Source of the DNA: Branchiostoma floridae
Lineage: Eukaryota; Chordata; Leptocardii; Amphioxiformes; Branchiostomatidae
NCBI RefSeq assembly: GCF_000003815.2
Contig: NC_049980.1
Location: 33,043,882-33,107,881, forward strand
DNA: 64,000 nt
Direction: 5' to 3'
The notes beneath the pieces were generated by a model. It was given only the letters and a program-made list of their open reading frames with translations, ran no database searches and was not told the origin of the DNA. Position numbers and translations under genes: made by a program. This document shows positions 51,193-62,797 of this stretch, piece after piece (position 1 is the stretch's first letter; every line of letters starts with the position of its first letter).

Positions 51193-51280
51193 CTGTGGAA
51201 CACATGATTCAATAATGATTACAAAATAGGACATTAAAAGCAACAATGAAGTAATGGTTGTTCATCTTGTAGTAACTATT

Positions 51281-51480
51281 GTAGCACATAGGTCAGTAAG
51301 CTTCCTTGCTAGCAGAGTATATTCTTACAGGGAGGGGCTGCTTGTACATCTCCTCAAACATGGAACCCGCAGATTACGTCCCTTCTGAAGTACGGGCGCA
51401 GCCCCATTCGAGATGCCCTTCCCAGGAGCGAAACTAGTTAACGAGTCTCTTCAGTTACTGAGCTCAACTGTGCAACACAA
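51281..51480 (-). mobile_element. SINE-like element (type d)
   Basis: GCACATAGGTCAGTAAGCTT, CCTTGCTAGCAG, GGCGCAGCCCCATTCGAGAT, GCCCTTCCCAGGAGC and a final GAGCTCAACTGTGCAAC parallel the 11311 element block by block. Confidence 0.6.
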
Positions 51481-53147
51481 GGGGTCTTGATTAATAAAGT
51501 AGCAATTATTATAATTACATGTGTAAGTAACTGTAAACTTGAAACTCTCAACGTCACTTTAGTTTGGGGGCTTTCATAGCGACTTGTCCACTGACACTTC
51601 ATGACACTGAGAATATGCATTTCCACTTGGTTTAACAACAAGTTTAAAAACAATAAAAACCTCTGTTCCCATCTACCTTGACATGAAACCACTTTAAAAG
51701 TTAGTGAATTTACAGTAGGGTCTATTAAGGTCCTTAATCTTATCATATTTATCATCATATAATGACAACCATGCAAAGTTGGTAACGTTGTAACCAATGA
51801 GACGACTTGGAGGAACTTCCAAGCCTGTGGGTCCCCAGTAAGTCTTCAAAAGAGATATAAGAATTATTTGGTCTTGGATTTCCTCAATAAAGAAAATCTA
51901 TGTCATAACGCAGTGCCTGGCAACAGTCCTGCTCCCTTAAGAGCATCTCAAGATTTCAAACTGAAAGGATAGCTGCAGCCCAGGCAAAGATAAGGCTCAT
52001 GAAACAAAAGGACTTGACTCTGAACCTGTCCAGTACATGTAATACTCTAGGAGTGCCTGTCCACCACTTTTATTAACTATCATTCATATACTACACTCAG
52101 TAACTGTCAGTTTGGTCAATGACTGTTGATTTATACGATACAAATGTCACAGTAGTTGTGGCAACTTTTCAAGTCTTTGAAAGTCTCTAGGTAAGAAGCA
52201 TTCAACTACTGAGTTCAGTCAATACTCAGAAAGAAATAGATTTTATCTTTAGTGAGCTTACAGAGTTTCAGGTTGCAGTACGTTCACATGACAAGTTTTT
52301 CTTGAAGTTCATGGTGCATCTTAGTATCTTATACAAGAGAACCAACCAAACTAGAATAACTCTGAAAGCATGGCTGTTGATTTATACGATAGTTGTTGCA
52401 ACTTGAAAGTATGAGCGATGGAGTGACGAAAGAAAAGGCACAGCTTCATTTATTTTGTAACCAACCTGAAGCTGGGTTCAACTGAGATGTTTGTGACAGG
52501 GGATTCAAGCTTTCAGGAAGTGGACATTGGACCATAAACCTGATGGCAAAGAAACTGTTTCTATCAAAAGCAGATGCTTTTTATCACTGTCATCCTCCTC
52601 TGAGCCATCTTCAGTCATGGCAAACAAGATAAACCCTTCAGGATGGATATGTCGAAAGAGTACGGCTTGCTTCATTAATAGTGTTCAGTTAATGGCTGCA
52701 AGCCAAAGTATTTCATCACAAGTTGACAGAAATCCAGGATACAAACTAGAGTTCCACAATCCCATTCGATATTGCTGTTACAAAAAGTATCTACATTGTA
52801 TTTCAACACAGCAGAAGAAGATTTTTCTTGCAAAGCTCGTAGCAAACTCATTCATTGCCTTTTGTTGAAACTTTCTTGCAGGATATCTCTGAGAGGATGG
52901 ATTTCAAACTAATGACAGTTACTGTCCACTGAATAGCAGAACAATATTTTTGAGTACAGCAAATATCTATTTTAACACAACAGAAGAAGATTCTTTTTGT
53001 AAAGCTTGTAGCAAACTCTGATTACTTTTTATTGAAACTTTCATGCAGTACAGGCTACTATTCAAACTAATGAATGTTACTGACAGGTGTTCTTTGAATA
53101 GAGCGTTATTGCTATCACCAACCTGATGAAACCATTCAAGTACAACA
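51481..53147. other. Region between HERC1 w1 and the GPCR, no gene recognised
   Basis: No convincing coding exon on either strand. Holds a tandem duplication (about 52788-52940 and 52960-53100, sharing AACACAACAGAAGAAGATT, GTAGCAAACTC and TTTCAAACTAATGA) and a smaller repeat of CTGTTGATTTATACGATA (52123, 52375). Confidence 0.55.
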
Positions 53148-53346
53148 TACTGTAAATGCATAAACGTTTGCGGTGGTTTTATGTTTGCAGTTTTCGCAGT
53201 GACCTGACTTCACCACAAACTTAAAACCACTGCAAACATTTATCCATTATAATATGTGACTACAGTCTATGACGTTACAGCGAACTTAAAACCACCGCGA
53301 ACACTCCATTTTCCCTCAACCGCAAAAGTAAATGCATTTACAGTAT
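53148..53346. mobile_element. Palindromic MITE, family 1
   Basis: TACTGTAAATGCATAAACGT at the left, AAAGTAAATGCATTTACAGTA at the right, with AACCACCGCGAACACT and TTTGCGGTGGTTTT arms. Lies between HERC1 and the GPCR. Confidence 0.8.
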
Positions 53347-53616
53347 TTCATGTTTCACAGTGATACTCTCACCTCACCTCACCGGTCCTATAGCTTCACC
53401 GGCCGTAGGGGCAGCACAGTGATACTACCATACTACCGCACAACATATCTGATTCAGATCCCTTTTATTTGCATGGATACATCAGTAAGCTATTCATAAT
53501 TATGTCTTTTGACACGGCCGTAAGAGCATAATGACAAATCACCTTAATCACACACTATTGTATTTTTTCATGCCTTTGTAATGAAGTGTTCATTGTAAGC
53601 CATGGTAACAACAACG

Positions 53617-53627
53617 TTTATATATAG
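53617..53627 (+). promoter_or_regulatory. TATA-like sequence upstream of the GPCR
   Basis: TTTATATATAG about 290 bases before the proposed ATG. It could position transcription near 53650. The sequence is simple, so chance occurrence in AT-rich DNA is possible. Confidence 0.3.
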
Positions 53628-53673
53628 AAACATTGAAACCTTCTCAAGATAAACAACAAGATGCGCATGCTGT

Positions 53674-53688
53674 GTTGCCCATGGTAAC
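53674..53688 (+). promoter_or_regulatory. RFX X-box-like site
   Basis: GTTGCC-CAT-GGTAAC: two perfect inverted RFX half sites with a 3-base spacer, 229 bases before the GPCR ATG. A second GCCATGGTAAC half-type site lies at 53599-53609. RFX factors bind X-boxes at ciliary genes; function here is inference. Confidence 0.45.
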
Positions 53689-53916
53689 AGCCTACGTAAC
53701 TTTCTCTGAGCAAGCACTGTTGTGACGCTCTGCGCACTCACACAGAATCAAACCCATCACGATCAGTTGCAGGCGCATCATCGCTCCTGCCGTCTGGTCC
53801 AGCCACAAAAACTGCATCCGAGCCATCCACAAGTCAAGATCAATCTCACAACCTGCCTCAGACTGCGGACGACCAGAATCAGCTCCACCATTTTCAACAA
53901 CAGCTCCGACCCGTGG

Positions 53917-55143
53917 ATGCTTGCTGAGCAGACATCTGCTCCTGAGTTTGCAAACATATTGTCCTGCTATAGGTGGTATGCGCAAAACAGTACCATATCC
54001 ACCGCACAAGCCAACGAAGCCTGCTCCTTGCACGAGGACCTAGCGAAACTGGGAACAGAGACTGGCATCATCTTTTTGCTGATGGGACTTCTCATTATCA
54101 TCCCCAATGCTGTCGTGCTCTTGGGAATCATTGGAACTAGAAAACTCCGCAGACCCATCTACTTCTTCCTGGCAAACCTGGCAATGGCAGATCTTTTTGC
54201 AGGCATCGGATTTGTGTATCGCACAGTAGAGGATGTAGGACACAATGTAATGTATGAAGTTATATTGAATTATTTCAGCTTCATAATACTTGCTCAGATG
54301 ACTTCAGCATCAGCCCTATCTCTATTGTCTGTAAATAGCTACGTTGGTGTGAGGCATCCTATATACTTCCACGTCCATGCTCACAGTGCCGAACTGCGTG
54401 CAGTTGTAGCTATGACTGTTTCATGGATTGTTTTCTCCTTGCTTGCCTTCTCACCCAGTATGGGCTGGAATTGTGTCCATATGCAGACCCTGGCCACCAG
54501 TATCTGCATTGGATATTATCCCTTAGCCTTTGTCATTCTCGGTGCATCCATAGTGCTCTTGCTGTGCATAGTCATGATGTTCACAAATATTAGTGTGTTT
54601 GTAGCAATCAGGCAACGAGAAAAGAGAAGGCTTGAACAGGCAGGGGTCCCCCTAGGAGTATCAGGGGGAAATGGTCCTGTCCAAAGCACTGAGGTGAGTA
54701 ATAATCCACCAAACAATGCTGCACAAGAGGAGGCACAGAGGAAATATGAAGCAAGGGTGTACAAGGCCAGGACTGTAATGATTTATGTTGTAGTGTCGTT
54801 TGTCTTCTGGCTGTTACCACTCCTGTTTGTCGCAGTATGCAAAGTCTTTCCAGATATCTGCCCCAGTAACAGAGGTCGGGCACTCCTTGCAGGATTTTCT
54901 CTGAACTCAGTAATTAACCCATTGTCGACGCTCATCCGCACAGAGGAGTTAAGAAATGCAATCTGGCAAAAAGTGACAGGCATCCATCAGACACTTGTCA
55001 CCGTGATACGGGGAAACCGTGTGGACCCACAGGGAGACCAAGCTGGAACAGGAGATCCCCCAAATCTACAGGAAGGTTCTACACATGGACAGGGACAAAA
55101 CACGCAGAGTACCAGTCTGGCTCCAGAGGAGCAGTCCGCATAG
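53917..55143 (+). CDS. Class A GPCR, lysophospholipid/cannabinoid receptor-like, single exon
   Basis: 408 residues from the first in-frame ATG; the frame is open further upstream but has no ATG there. Seven hydrophobic segments lie at about 49-72, 82-103, 116-139, 162-180, 199-225, 285-310 and 322-341. ANLAMADLFAG in TM2, MGWNC after TM4 (182-186) with a second loop cysteine at 197, and the lack of a cysteine at the start of TM3 all fit the EDG (LPA/S1P), cannabinoid and melanocortin receptor cluster, plasma-membrane receptors for lipid or peptide ligands. One N-glycosylation site (NST) is at 24. ICL3 is long (231-283), and the tail is about 65 residues, Gln/Gly/Ser-rich. Odd points: NSY (140-142) stands where DRY/ERH is expected, and NPLST (334-338) replaces NPxxY. 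It is convergent with HERC1 and could sit in a HERC1 intron. The ligand cannot be named. Confidence 0.88.
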   Translation: MLAEQTSAPEFANILSCYRWYAQNSTISTAQANEACSLHEDLAKLGTETGIIFLLMGLLIIIPNAVVLLGIIGTRKLRRPIYFFLANLAMADLFAGIGFVYRTVEDVGHNVMYEVILNYFSFIILAQMTSASALSLLSVNSYVGVRHPIYFHVHAHSAELRAVVAMTVSWIVFSLLAFSPSMGWNCVHMQTLATSICIGYYPLAFVILGASIVLLLCIVMMFTNISVFVAIRQREKRRLEQAGVPLGVSGGNGPVQSTEVSNNPPNNAAQEEAQRKYEARVYKARTVMIYVVVSFVFWLLPLLFVAVCKVFPDICPSNRGRALLAGFSLNSVINPLSTLIRTEELRNAIWQKVTGIHQTLVTVIRGNRVDPQGDQAGTGDPPNLQEGSTHGQGQNTQSTSLAPEEQSA

Positions 55144-55515
55144 GGTAACCGACACTACATCATCCATAATGCCCACGGAATAGCAGGGCCAGACACATCG
55201 CACAGAGGGCGACCAAGTGGTCGAGATCTTGCCATGGTGGACATAGGCTGAAATGAACTGATCAGAACTGCTAAACAAACTGTACAACAAACAGTCAGAT
55301 GAATCTGCACCGGCACTCGAAAATGGCAAGTTCAGTTACTACACAAATTACCTATTTTATGATTTAATTGTGGTGCAAATAATGAAAAATATTGAAAATA
55401 CTGTCTATCAAGGCAATTAATCACAAGTAAGTGTAGAAATGTAAATTTTTTGCATCAATCTTGTATGATGAAATTATAGTGGTTTCATTTGTATTGCCAT
55501 GATCTTGCGTGTGAC

Positions 55516-55521
55516 AATAAA
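55516..55521 (+). terminator. Polyadenylation signal AATAAA for the GPCR
   Basis: AATAAA lies 373 bases after the GPCR stop and is followed by a T-rich stretch (GACTTGTTGAATTTCC, then GTCTTTTTTGT), a plausible cleavage context. Confidence 0.5.
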
Positions 55522-55657
55522 GACTTGTTGAATTTCCTTACCACAGTTTATATGTTGTAAGTCTTTTTTGTTATGATCACCCACAAGCAAAAAATTAGGA
55601 TTGTTGTTGCGTAAATATTTTTTATTGTACAATTGTGCATGGGTTGTGGCGTTATAA

Positions 55658-56178
55658 TTAAAGGGACATAATGTAAAATCAAAGTCACTGTTTTCGGTCA
55701 TTTCTCTACATAATGAGTTGAGTCTACCTTATTACACTGCACAGCAATATTTACAACGTATGGATACGACTTTCAAATTGTTGGGCCGTGAGGATGTCTT
55801 GAAATATGCGCACTTCCCTCCGCCGCTTGAGTTGTCCGCCATTTTATTCAACTCGCCGGGAGCCAAAGTGCGCTTTAGAACGCGTTCGGTGGTTCGCTCG
55901 AATCATTACTGAAGTTTGTTGAAAGTCCCGCTACGCTCCGAAGATCTGCGACCGCAACGGTCGATTCGGAAATCTACGGCCGGCTTACTTCCGGTAGGCT
56001 ACCCGGAAGTAAGTGAATTTGGTCGCAGCTTACTTTGACGTTGTTAATTAGCACTAGAAATGTGATAAAATGACGCAGATAAGTTAGAAATAAGATGCAA
56101 ATGTCAATCTGAATGGAGATTTTCAAGTTCAGAACATTTGAAATTTTGGCGCCATATTTCTACATTATGTCCCTTTAA
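55658..56178. mobile_element. TTAA-flanked palindromic DNA element
   Basis: TTAA then AGGGACATAATGTA at the left and TACATTATGTCCCT then TTAA at the right. TTAA target duplications are used by piggyBac and Kolobok elements. The interior has another inverted pair (CTTACTTCCGGTAG, CTACCCGGAAGTAAG) and no transposase frame. Confidence 0.82.
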
Positions 56179-58085
56179 TGAATAAAATCAGGAAAGAAAC
56201 GCACATTCTTGCAACTGTAAATTTTGGCCGAAATGCAAAAATTAGGTCCTCATTTCACACTATCCACATACCCCAAATCATGACAATTCCTCAACCCCTT
56301 CTCGAGTTATTCCATGCACAAACATACATACAAAAGCTACTGAAGATATATATCAACCTTCTTGGCGAAGGTAAGAAACTTTAAGGCTTGATACATAGAG
56401 TTAACTTTTAATGTGCGATTGTGTTACTTTATATCCCCCCTTGTTACAGTTAATGGCAAAAGTAATTGAGGGGGATAAACTTAGTCATTTGGGGACTGAA
56501 TTCTTCACACAGCAGCATTATGCCTACCTGCAGTGTGAAGTCAGATATAATTGCCCTTTTACAAATCAAGAACTTAGCTTGGCCGACTTGTCGGCGAGCT
56601 CCAAATAGATATTTTCGGCCGGAGTATGACTGGCGTTTTGGCGATGACTAGGGCTTCGGACGACTTTTACAATCTCGTCCATTGGGATTCAAACCTCCGC
56701 ATGATGTCAGTTGTACATCAAAATAGCAGAAAAGACAATCACTTGAACTTTCCGGAGTAAAACACCGAGTCCCGTCCAATTTGTGATGAAACAGATTGTT
56801 TAAAAAGATGAAGCCTATGCTCGGGCAATGTTGAAATTGCTCTTACCGATCTACAAATTCGGCTGGCGTTCGCATGAATTGTAAAGCCTGCTTTAGGAAC
56901 CAGGTAACAGACAGTCGCCTGTTACAGTGACCTACTGATCATGAGGTGTGAGGTTTCTGTTTAACAAGATCTGAAGGGATTTCACTTGAAATGTGTGGAT
57001 TCCACACAGTTTGTAAAGACAACTTTCAGTAAACGTCCATCCCCCTTCTGTAAAGGGTCCTTTGATGAGCGTTAATTGTGTGGAAAGTGGTCTGGGAGTC
57101 TGGAGCTGTCTTATGTCAATGATGTGTTTTGAGTCAGTACCATGTGTCTACTGAGGTTAAAACTCCAACTTCTTAGAAAAGGATCAGTAAAAAAATCCTG
57201 TAGAATGCAACAATCATACTACTACTGAACTGTTCTAAAGATCGTATCCCACAAGCTCTCACTGTTCTCACTTAACTTTGCATTTTATCAATCTGAAAAT
57301 ATTGTACCTGTTTGGCATACCATAAAATTAAAGTTTGTCTTGGTTTCAATTGAAAGTTGAAACATGCATTTAATTATGATGTTGGCTTCTAATACGGCTA
57401 CTACGAATATTTGCAGTGGTTTTATTTCTACAGTGATTTCTGAGACCACTATGAACTCATCAACACAGTCAGAGAACATGCAATATACTATCCTATAATT
57501 TTTTACAGGATTGTTTCTACTGTGAATTTAAGACACTGAGACACCCGTCTACTTCTACAACAAAATCAAGTCCACAGAAAAGTAAGTCACTTTACAGTAT
57601 ATCATTCGCTCTGAATCCCACAAATCCTTCCAACATTTTTGTGATAACAGGAACAGAGAACTGGATTTCAGAGGCCTTCAGGCCATCTAAAAGTCAGTGT
57701 TTCTAATTAGCCTCCCATATAAGGAAGCCCAACTGATGGGAGTTAAGTCTAAAGTTTCCAGGTTGTGTGGGCTGCCCCAGTAACAAGGCTGCAAGGCCAT
57801 AATTGGCCATTTCAGGACTGTTACAGGGACTGGCAGGTTGTGTGTGTAACTTGTGGAGCTGTGTTAACAACAGATGAGTGCCAAAGGTACATCTGGAACA
57901 ACTGCGGTCTGGTTATTACAAGGAAATGTGCCTTTCTTCATTTCTAGGTAAGGGAGTTCTTTATTTCTTTGGTGGTGTGCTTGCACCTGTTTTCTGCTGT
58001 CAATCACCTGGACACTGGTTGTGTGAACTGTTAGGAGAAAGGTGAATGTTGTATTTTTTTGTTTAAATCAAACAACTGTACTCTA
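56179..58085. other. Intergenic, no gene recognised
   Basis: No long or conserved open frame. Short frames (for example at 57765-57947) have no family features. Confidence 0.5.
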
Positions 58086-58202
58086 GCCTGGATACCAGAC
58101 CCCTAGCCCTATCTCAATAATGTCTATCATGCAGGTTTCTCAGTGTCTAACTCTACTCAGTTGACCTGTGTAGGCCCTGGAAACAGTCTGGCATCCAGGC
58201 TG
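58086..58202. mobile_element. Small MITE-like inverted repeat
   Basis: AGCCTGGATACCAGAC and GTCTGGCATCCAGGCT are inverted 117 bases apart. The same end sequence appears at 63714-63728. Confidence 0.6.
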
Positions 58203-58244
58203 ACTGCACTCAAAAAATGTATGGAAACTAGAAAGGCCGACATT

Positions 58245-59315
58245 TGCTTTGGAGCAAATACAGCATATTGCAATCCATCTTCATCCTTGAAAAAATCCCA
58301 AAATTCAACAATTTGAAGTAATGTTTGCTCAAAGGGAATATGAAGTACTGTGGGCACTTGTCCTACACACCTTCATGCCGAATTTTAGGTCATTTGGTTT
58401 CAATATAAGGGCATAGTAGCCAAAAATATACATTTTTTAGTTAAAAATGGCTAAAAATCCCAAAATAACTCATTTTATAAGTGCTCCATGAAGAAAATGT
58501 TGATGGGGTCCTGTTGTCATATGTCCAATTTACCTTTGTACCAAATTTCAGGTCATTTGGTGTACATACAAGGGCATAGAAGCCAAAAATATACATTTTT
58601 AGTCAAAAATGATTGAAACCCCCAAATTAACTCATTTTTGAAGTGATCTATGAAGAAAGTGTCAATGGGGTCCTGTGAGCATATGTTCAATGCACCTCTG
58701 TACTAAATTTCAGGTCATTTGGTTTCTATACAAGGGCATAGGAGCAAAAAAATATACATTTTTAGTCAAAAATGGCCAAAAACCCTAAAATAACACATTT
58801 TTGGAGTAAACAATGGATAAGTCGTTGATGGGGTTCTGTGGTCATATGTCAAACGCACCTATGTACCAAATTTCAGGTCATTTGGTTTTAATACAAGGGC
58901 ATAGAAGCCAAAAATATACATTTTTAGTCAAAAATGGCCAAAAACCCTAAAATAACTAATTTTTGAAGTGATCTATGAAGAAAGTGTTGATGGTTTTCTG
59001 TGCTCATATGTCCAATGCACCTCTGTACCAAATTCCAGGTCATTAGCTTGTAATACCAGGGCACAGGGGCCCAAAATATACATATTTTGTCTAAAAATGA
59101 CCAAAAACCCTAAATATCTTAAATTCTAAGGCCTCTATCAAGAAAGTGAAAAAAACGCCTCAGGGTATTTGCTATTTCTACTACCCTGCCAAAATTCAGC
59201 TCATTTGACCCAAAAATGAAAAAGTTAATCCCATTTGAAAATTTTGACAGGAGAAACAAAGGAAAAACAGTATATTGCATCCATACTATGTATGGATTGC
59301 AATATAATGATAAGC
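58245..59315. mobile_element. Block of 163-bp tandem repeats with inverted borders (Helitron/DINE-like?)
   Basis: AGGTCATTTGG recurs at 58387, 58550, 58712, 58875 and 59038 (spacing 162-163) with CCAAAAATATACATTTTTAG, TCAAAAATGGCCAAAAACCC. The left border has ATATTGCAATCCATCTTCAT, and the right border CAGTATATTGCATCCATACT then its inverse TATGGATTGCAATATA. Confidence 0.75.
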
Positions 59316-60129
59316 TTATTCTTAACAAATTAGTGTGACAAAACTGTTTACCATTGCAGCAGAATTATTCTAATAATATATTTGAAGTCGTCAGGAGATA
59401 AACTAGGTTTATTGTAGGATGTACTTGACACAACTTACAAAAATCCAGTATGCAGGCAAAACAATAGTGCAAGGAATATTTGTTTCCTAGGGTACTGGGA
59501 TAAATAACTTGTGTAATGGAAGAAATAACAAACATCTCCACAAAATGAAGGAAACCTAAACAGAGTTCACCTGAGTGTATGTATGGACCATTACCCCTGC
59601 AAGAGGGCCTGTATGGGGTTCCCAACAATGCTTTAAGATAAAGTCAGAAAAAGTCCTACAATCAGGCAGTCACTTTAATAAAACATTATTATCTTGATAC
59701 AAATTTAGGGAATAGAAAAGCTTTCCCTATGAATAAAGATAAATCGAATTACATGTAGCTTGCCTAATGTGTTATCGAAATAAAGCATACAGGCCCCCAT
59801 GTACATCTGAACTCTGAAGTTCAAAATCAGGTGACTCATAACTTATAACAGTAACTGATCATGAACATCTACAACATAACTCGAGTTGTTAGAAAAAAAT
59901 GCCAGTTTGATAGTGAACACTGAAGTTCAAAGTCAGGTGACAAACTTCACAACAGTAACTGAACATCTCTAACATAACCTTAGCTGGTAAAAGTAGAAAA
60001 AAAACTTCTAGTTTGATAGTGAAGAACGATAATCCTTAAAGTAATGTCTCCCGGTCTAATGGCACTGCTGTGGCTGTAGACTCATGTCAGTGCCATTTCC
60101 GGCTATCACAGGCGTTACACATGATATTT

Positions 60130-60760
60130 CATACACGTGGAACTGCGGTAAGTTAGCTCCAAACTACAGTGCACGAATCACTTTTCAAAGGAGGCATCGA
60201 TTTGCAATGAATTTTACCTTGTACCTGTGGTTATTTTCATACATCATGAAATACTTTCATACATCATGAAATACTCACAAACGTTTATATAATACCAGAA
60301 CAAAAATACCCTTAGTCTATAACTAAGCAGTGAACATTATTTGCACGTGTAACTGCGGTAAGTTAGCTCCAAACTACATTGCACGGATCCCTTTAAAAGC
60401 TGCTGAAATACTTTTCATAAGGAGGCATCGATTTGCAATAAATTTTACCTTGTACCTGAGGTTATTTTCATACATCATGAAATACTTTCATACATCATGA
60501 AATACTCACAAACGTTACCAGAATAAAAATACCCTATTAAACTAAGCAGTGAACATTATTTGCACGTGTAACTGCGGTAAGTTTGCTCCAAACTACAGCG
60601 CACGAATCACTCCGTAAGCTGCTGAAATTCTTACACTTTTGAAAAAGGTACGGAAGCTTCAAATTATAATAAATTTTATCTTGTACCTGAGGTTATTTTC
60701 ATACATCATGAAATACTCCCAACGTTACCAGAATCAAAAATTACCCCAGCTTAGGCCACA
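60130..60760. repeat. Tandem repeat, 210-220-bp unit, three copies
   Basis: CACGTGTAACTGCGGTAAGT, TAGCTCCAAACTACAGTGCA starts at about 60134, 60344 and 60564. Each unit includes CATACATCATGAAATACTTT, itself doubled. Not coding. Confidence 0.85.
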
Positions 60761-61208
60761 CCAATTTTATTTCTTGTTTCTCAGATTTTTTCAGAAAAAA
60801 ATTGTGTCAGTCTGTCAGTCGAAAAAAAGAAAACTTTTGCAAAAAGTTGGGGGTAGGAGAGATAGAGGGGCTTAATCAAGTTACAGTTAATTAAGGGGGT
60901 CCCTGGCAGCAAAGTCCATAAAATTATAAACGTACCGTCCAAAATAGGCACATACAGCTACTGGAATTCGAGGCCCATAGTTAATTTGAGGAAGGAGAGG
61001 CTGTGAAATTTTCTCAACATGAGGTGGGCCATCAATTTGAAAAGGTTGTTTTTTTACAAATCGAAAAAAAATAGGGTCGGGAAATCCAAGAAACAACAAA
61101 TAGAATTGTGTACTCTCATGTTGTATTGCTTTTGACAGAAAGATCTTTCCCCCTTTGAAGTGTCAGCTTGTGGCCCAGAGGGATAGATTAGCTTCCAATT
61201 AGAGTAAA

Positions 61209-61665
61209 NNNNNNNNNNNNNNNNNNNNNNNNNNNNNNNNNNNNNNNNNNNNNNNNNNNNNNNNNNNNNNNNNNNNNNNNNNNNNNNNNNNNNNNNNNNN
61301 NNNNNNNNNNNNNNNNNNNNNNNNNNNNNNNNNNNNNNNNNNNNNNNNNNNNNNNNNNNNNNNNNNNNNNNNNNNNNNNNNNNNNNNNNNNNNNNNNNNN
61401 NNNNNNNNNNNNNNNNNNNNNNNNNNNNNNNNNNNNNNNNNNNNNNNNNNNNNNNNNNNNNNNNNNNNNNNNNNNNNNNNNNNNNNNNNNNNNNNNNNNN
61501 NNNNNNNNNNNNNNNNNNNNNNNNNNNNNNNNNNNNNNNNNNNNNNNNNNNNNNNNNNNNNNNNNNNNNNNNNNNNNNNNNNNNNNNNNNNNNNNNNNNN
61601 NNNNNNNNNNNNNNNNNNNNNNNNNNNNNNNNNNNNNNNNNNNNNNNNNNNNNNNNNNNNNNNNN
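61209..61665. other. Assembly gap (N, 457 bases)
   Basis: Run of n. Any open frame across it is meaningless. Confidence 1.
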
Positions 61666-62010
61666 CCAAAAGATCAAGACTCAAGCATGTCCATGACTGA
61701 AGTTCTGCTGCAGTACCAAGCAAAGCCGCCAGTTGGTCAATAATCAACCTTGACCTTGACATTTATCTTCCTAAGACTTACAATGTACCTACATATCAAA
61801 TATCATCACAATCCCTCCAGAATGATGTTCTGAATCTTAGATTATCCTGACCACAAATATCCAGAAACACAAACTTTACACAGACACATACACACCAGAG
61901 GGCCTGCATACCTCTCTAAGGCATAGGCTAGCTATTGTGATTTCCCGTAATTCGTAGCGAAATCCGTCTTATCTAATGTGTAGGAAGGCAACCAAATCGT
62001 ATTAAATTTT

Positions 62011-62110
62011 GCAATTGTATACACACACACACACACGCACAGTGACAGCCACATACTCACACACACACACACACACACACAGAAACACACACAGACACAC
62101 ACAGACACTC
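62011..62110. repeat. CA microsatellite
   Basis: ATACACACACACACACACGC and similar (CA)n runs with interruptions. A second short run lies at 62243-62270. Confidence 0.9.
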
Positions 62111-62657
62111 AGAGTTTACAACATTTGTTTGAGTACACTATTCCCTGCTTCGAGCTTTATGTCCTTTACAGTTGGTGGACAGACTAAATCACTCCAAGGC
62201 AAGATTCAGCATATAGCATTATTGGGACCCCCATGCAGACCCTCACACACACATACAGACACAGACACTGTAAAAACAATACACGTATCCCCATTTTTCA
62301 CGAAGGAAAGAACATTTGTCTGAGTCCACTATTCCCTGGTTCATGTCCTTCACAGTTGGTGGACAGACTAAACCACTCGGAGGCAGGATTTACACAGAAC
62401 TGTAACTTAGTGTACGGGAAATAGATGGTGCTGTCTGGCCATGGGTGAGACCATGCAAACTCCAGCTGTTGCCTCAAGCTCTTACTGTACAGGTGTTGTG
62501 CAAAAAGTTTGTCCTAGGAATGTTACGGGATGAGATGTCCCTGTAGCTGTCGTCAGACCATACCATTCCTGTTTACATATGACATACTGTAACTTCATTT
62601 ATTTTTGCAGAGACTTAATTTCAGGATAGGAGGGAGGTACAAGTTTTCGCGGTGTTA

Positions 62658-62797
62658 TACTGTAAATGCAGTTCACTGTGGTTTTATTATCGCGATTTTC
62701 GCTGTGGCCACATCACGGCAAACTTAAAACCACTGTGAACAGTTTTTCTTGTTACTGCGAAATTAAATCCCTGCTAACTTAAATGCATTTACAGACT
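62658..62797. mobile_element. Palindromic MITE, family 1
   Basis: TACTGTAAATGCAGTTCACT at the left, AACTTAAATGCATTTACAG at the right, AAACTTAAAACCACTGTGAA in the arm. Confidence 0.75.

Noticed and set aside
45-51192. HERC2 or MYCBP2 instead of HERC1
   Set aside because: HERC2 lacks the SPRY then WD40 order and has other domains (cytochrome b5-like, DOC); MYCBP2 has a RING and no HECT-linked WD40. The segments here match HERC1 throughout.
52527-52868. Plus-strand frame of 113 codons before the GPCR
   Set aside because: No ATG context, domain or repeat of known type; composition like surrounding non-coding sequence.
53722-53916. Longer N-terminus for the GPCR (473 residues)
   Set aside because: The extension starts at GTG with no ATG, and the first in-frame ATG at 53917 gives an N-terminus of normal length for this receptor type.
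61054-61762. Long open frames across the N gap
   Set aside because: They exist only because N translates as X.
62009-62323. Plus-strand frame rich in His/Thr
   Set aside because: Translation of the CA microsatellite.
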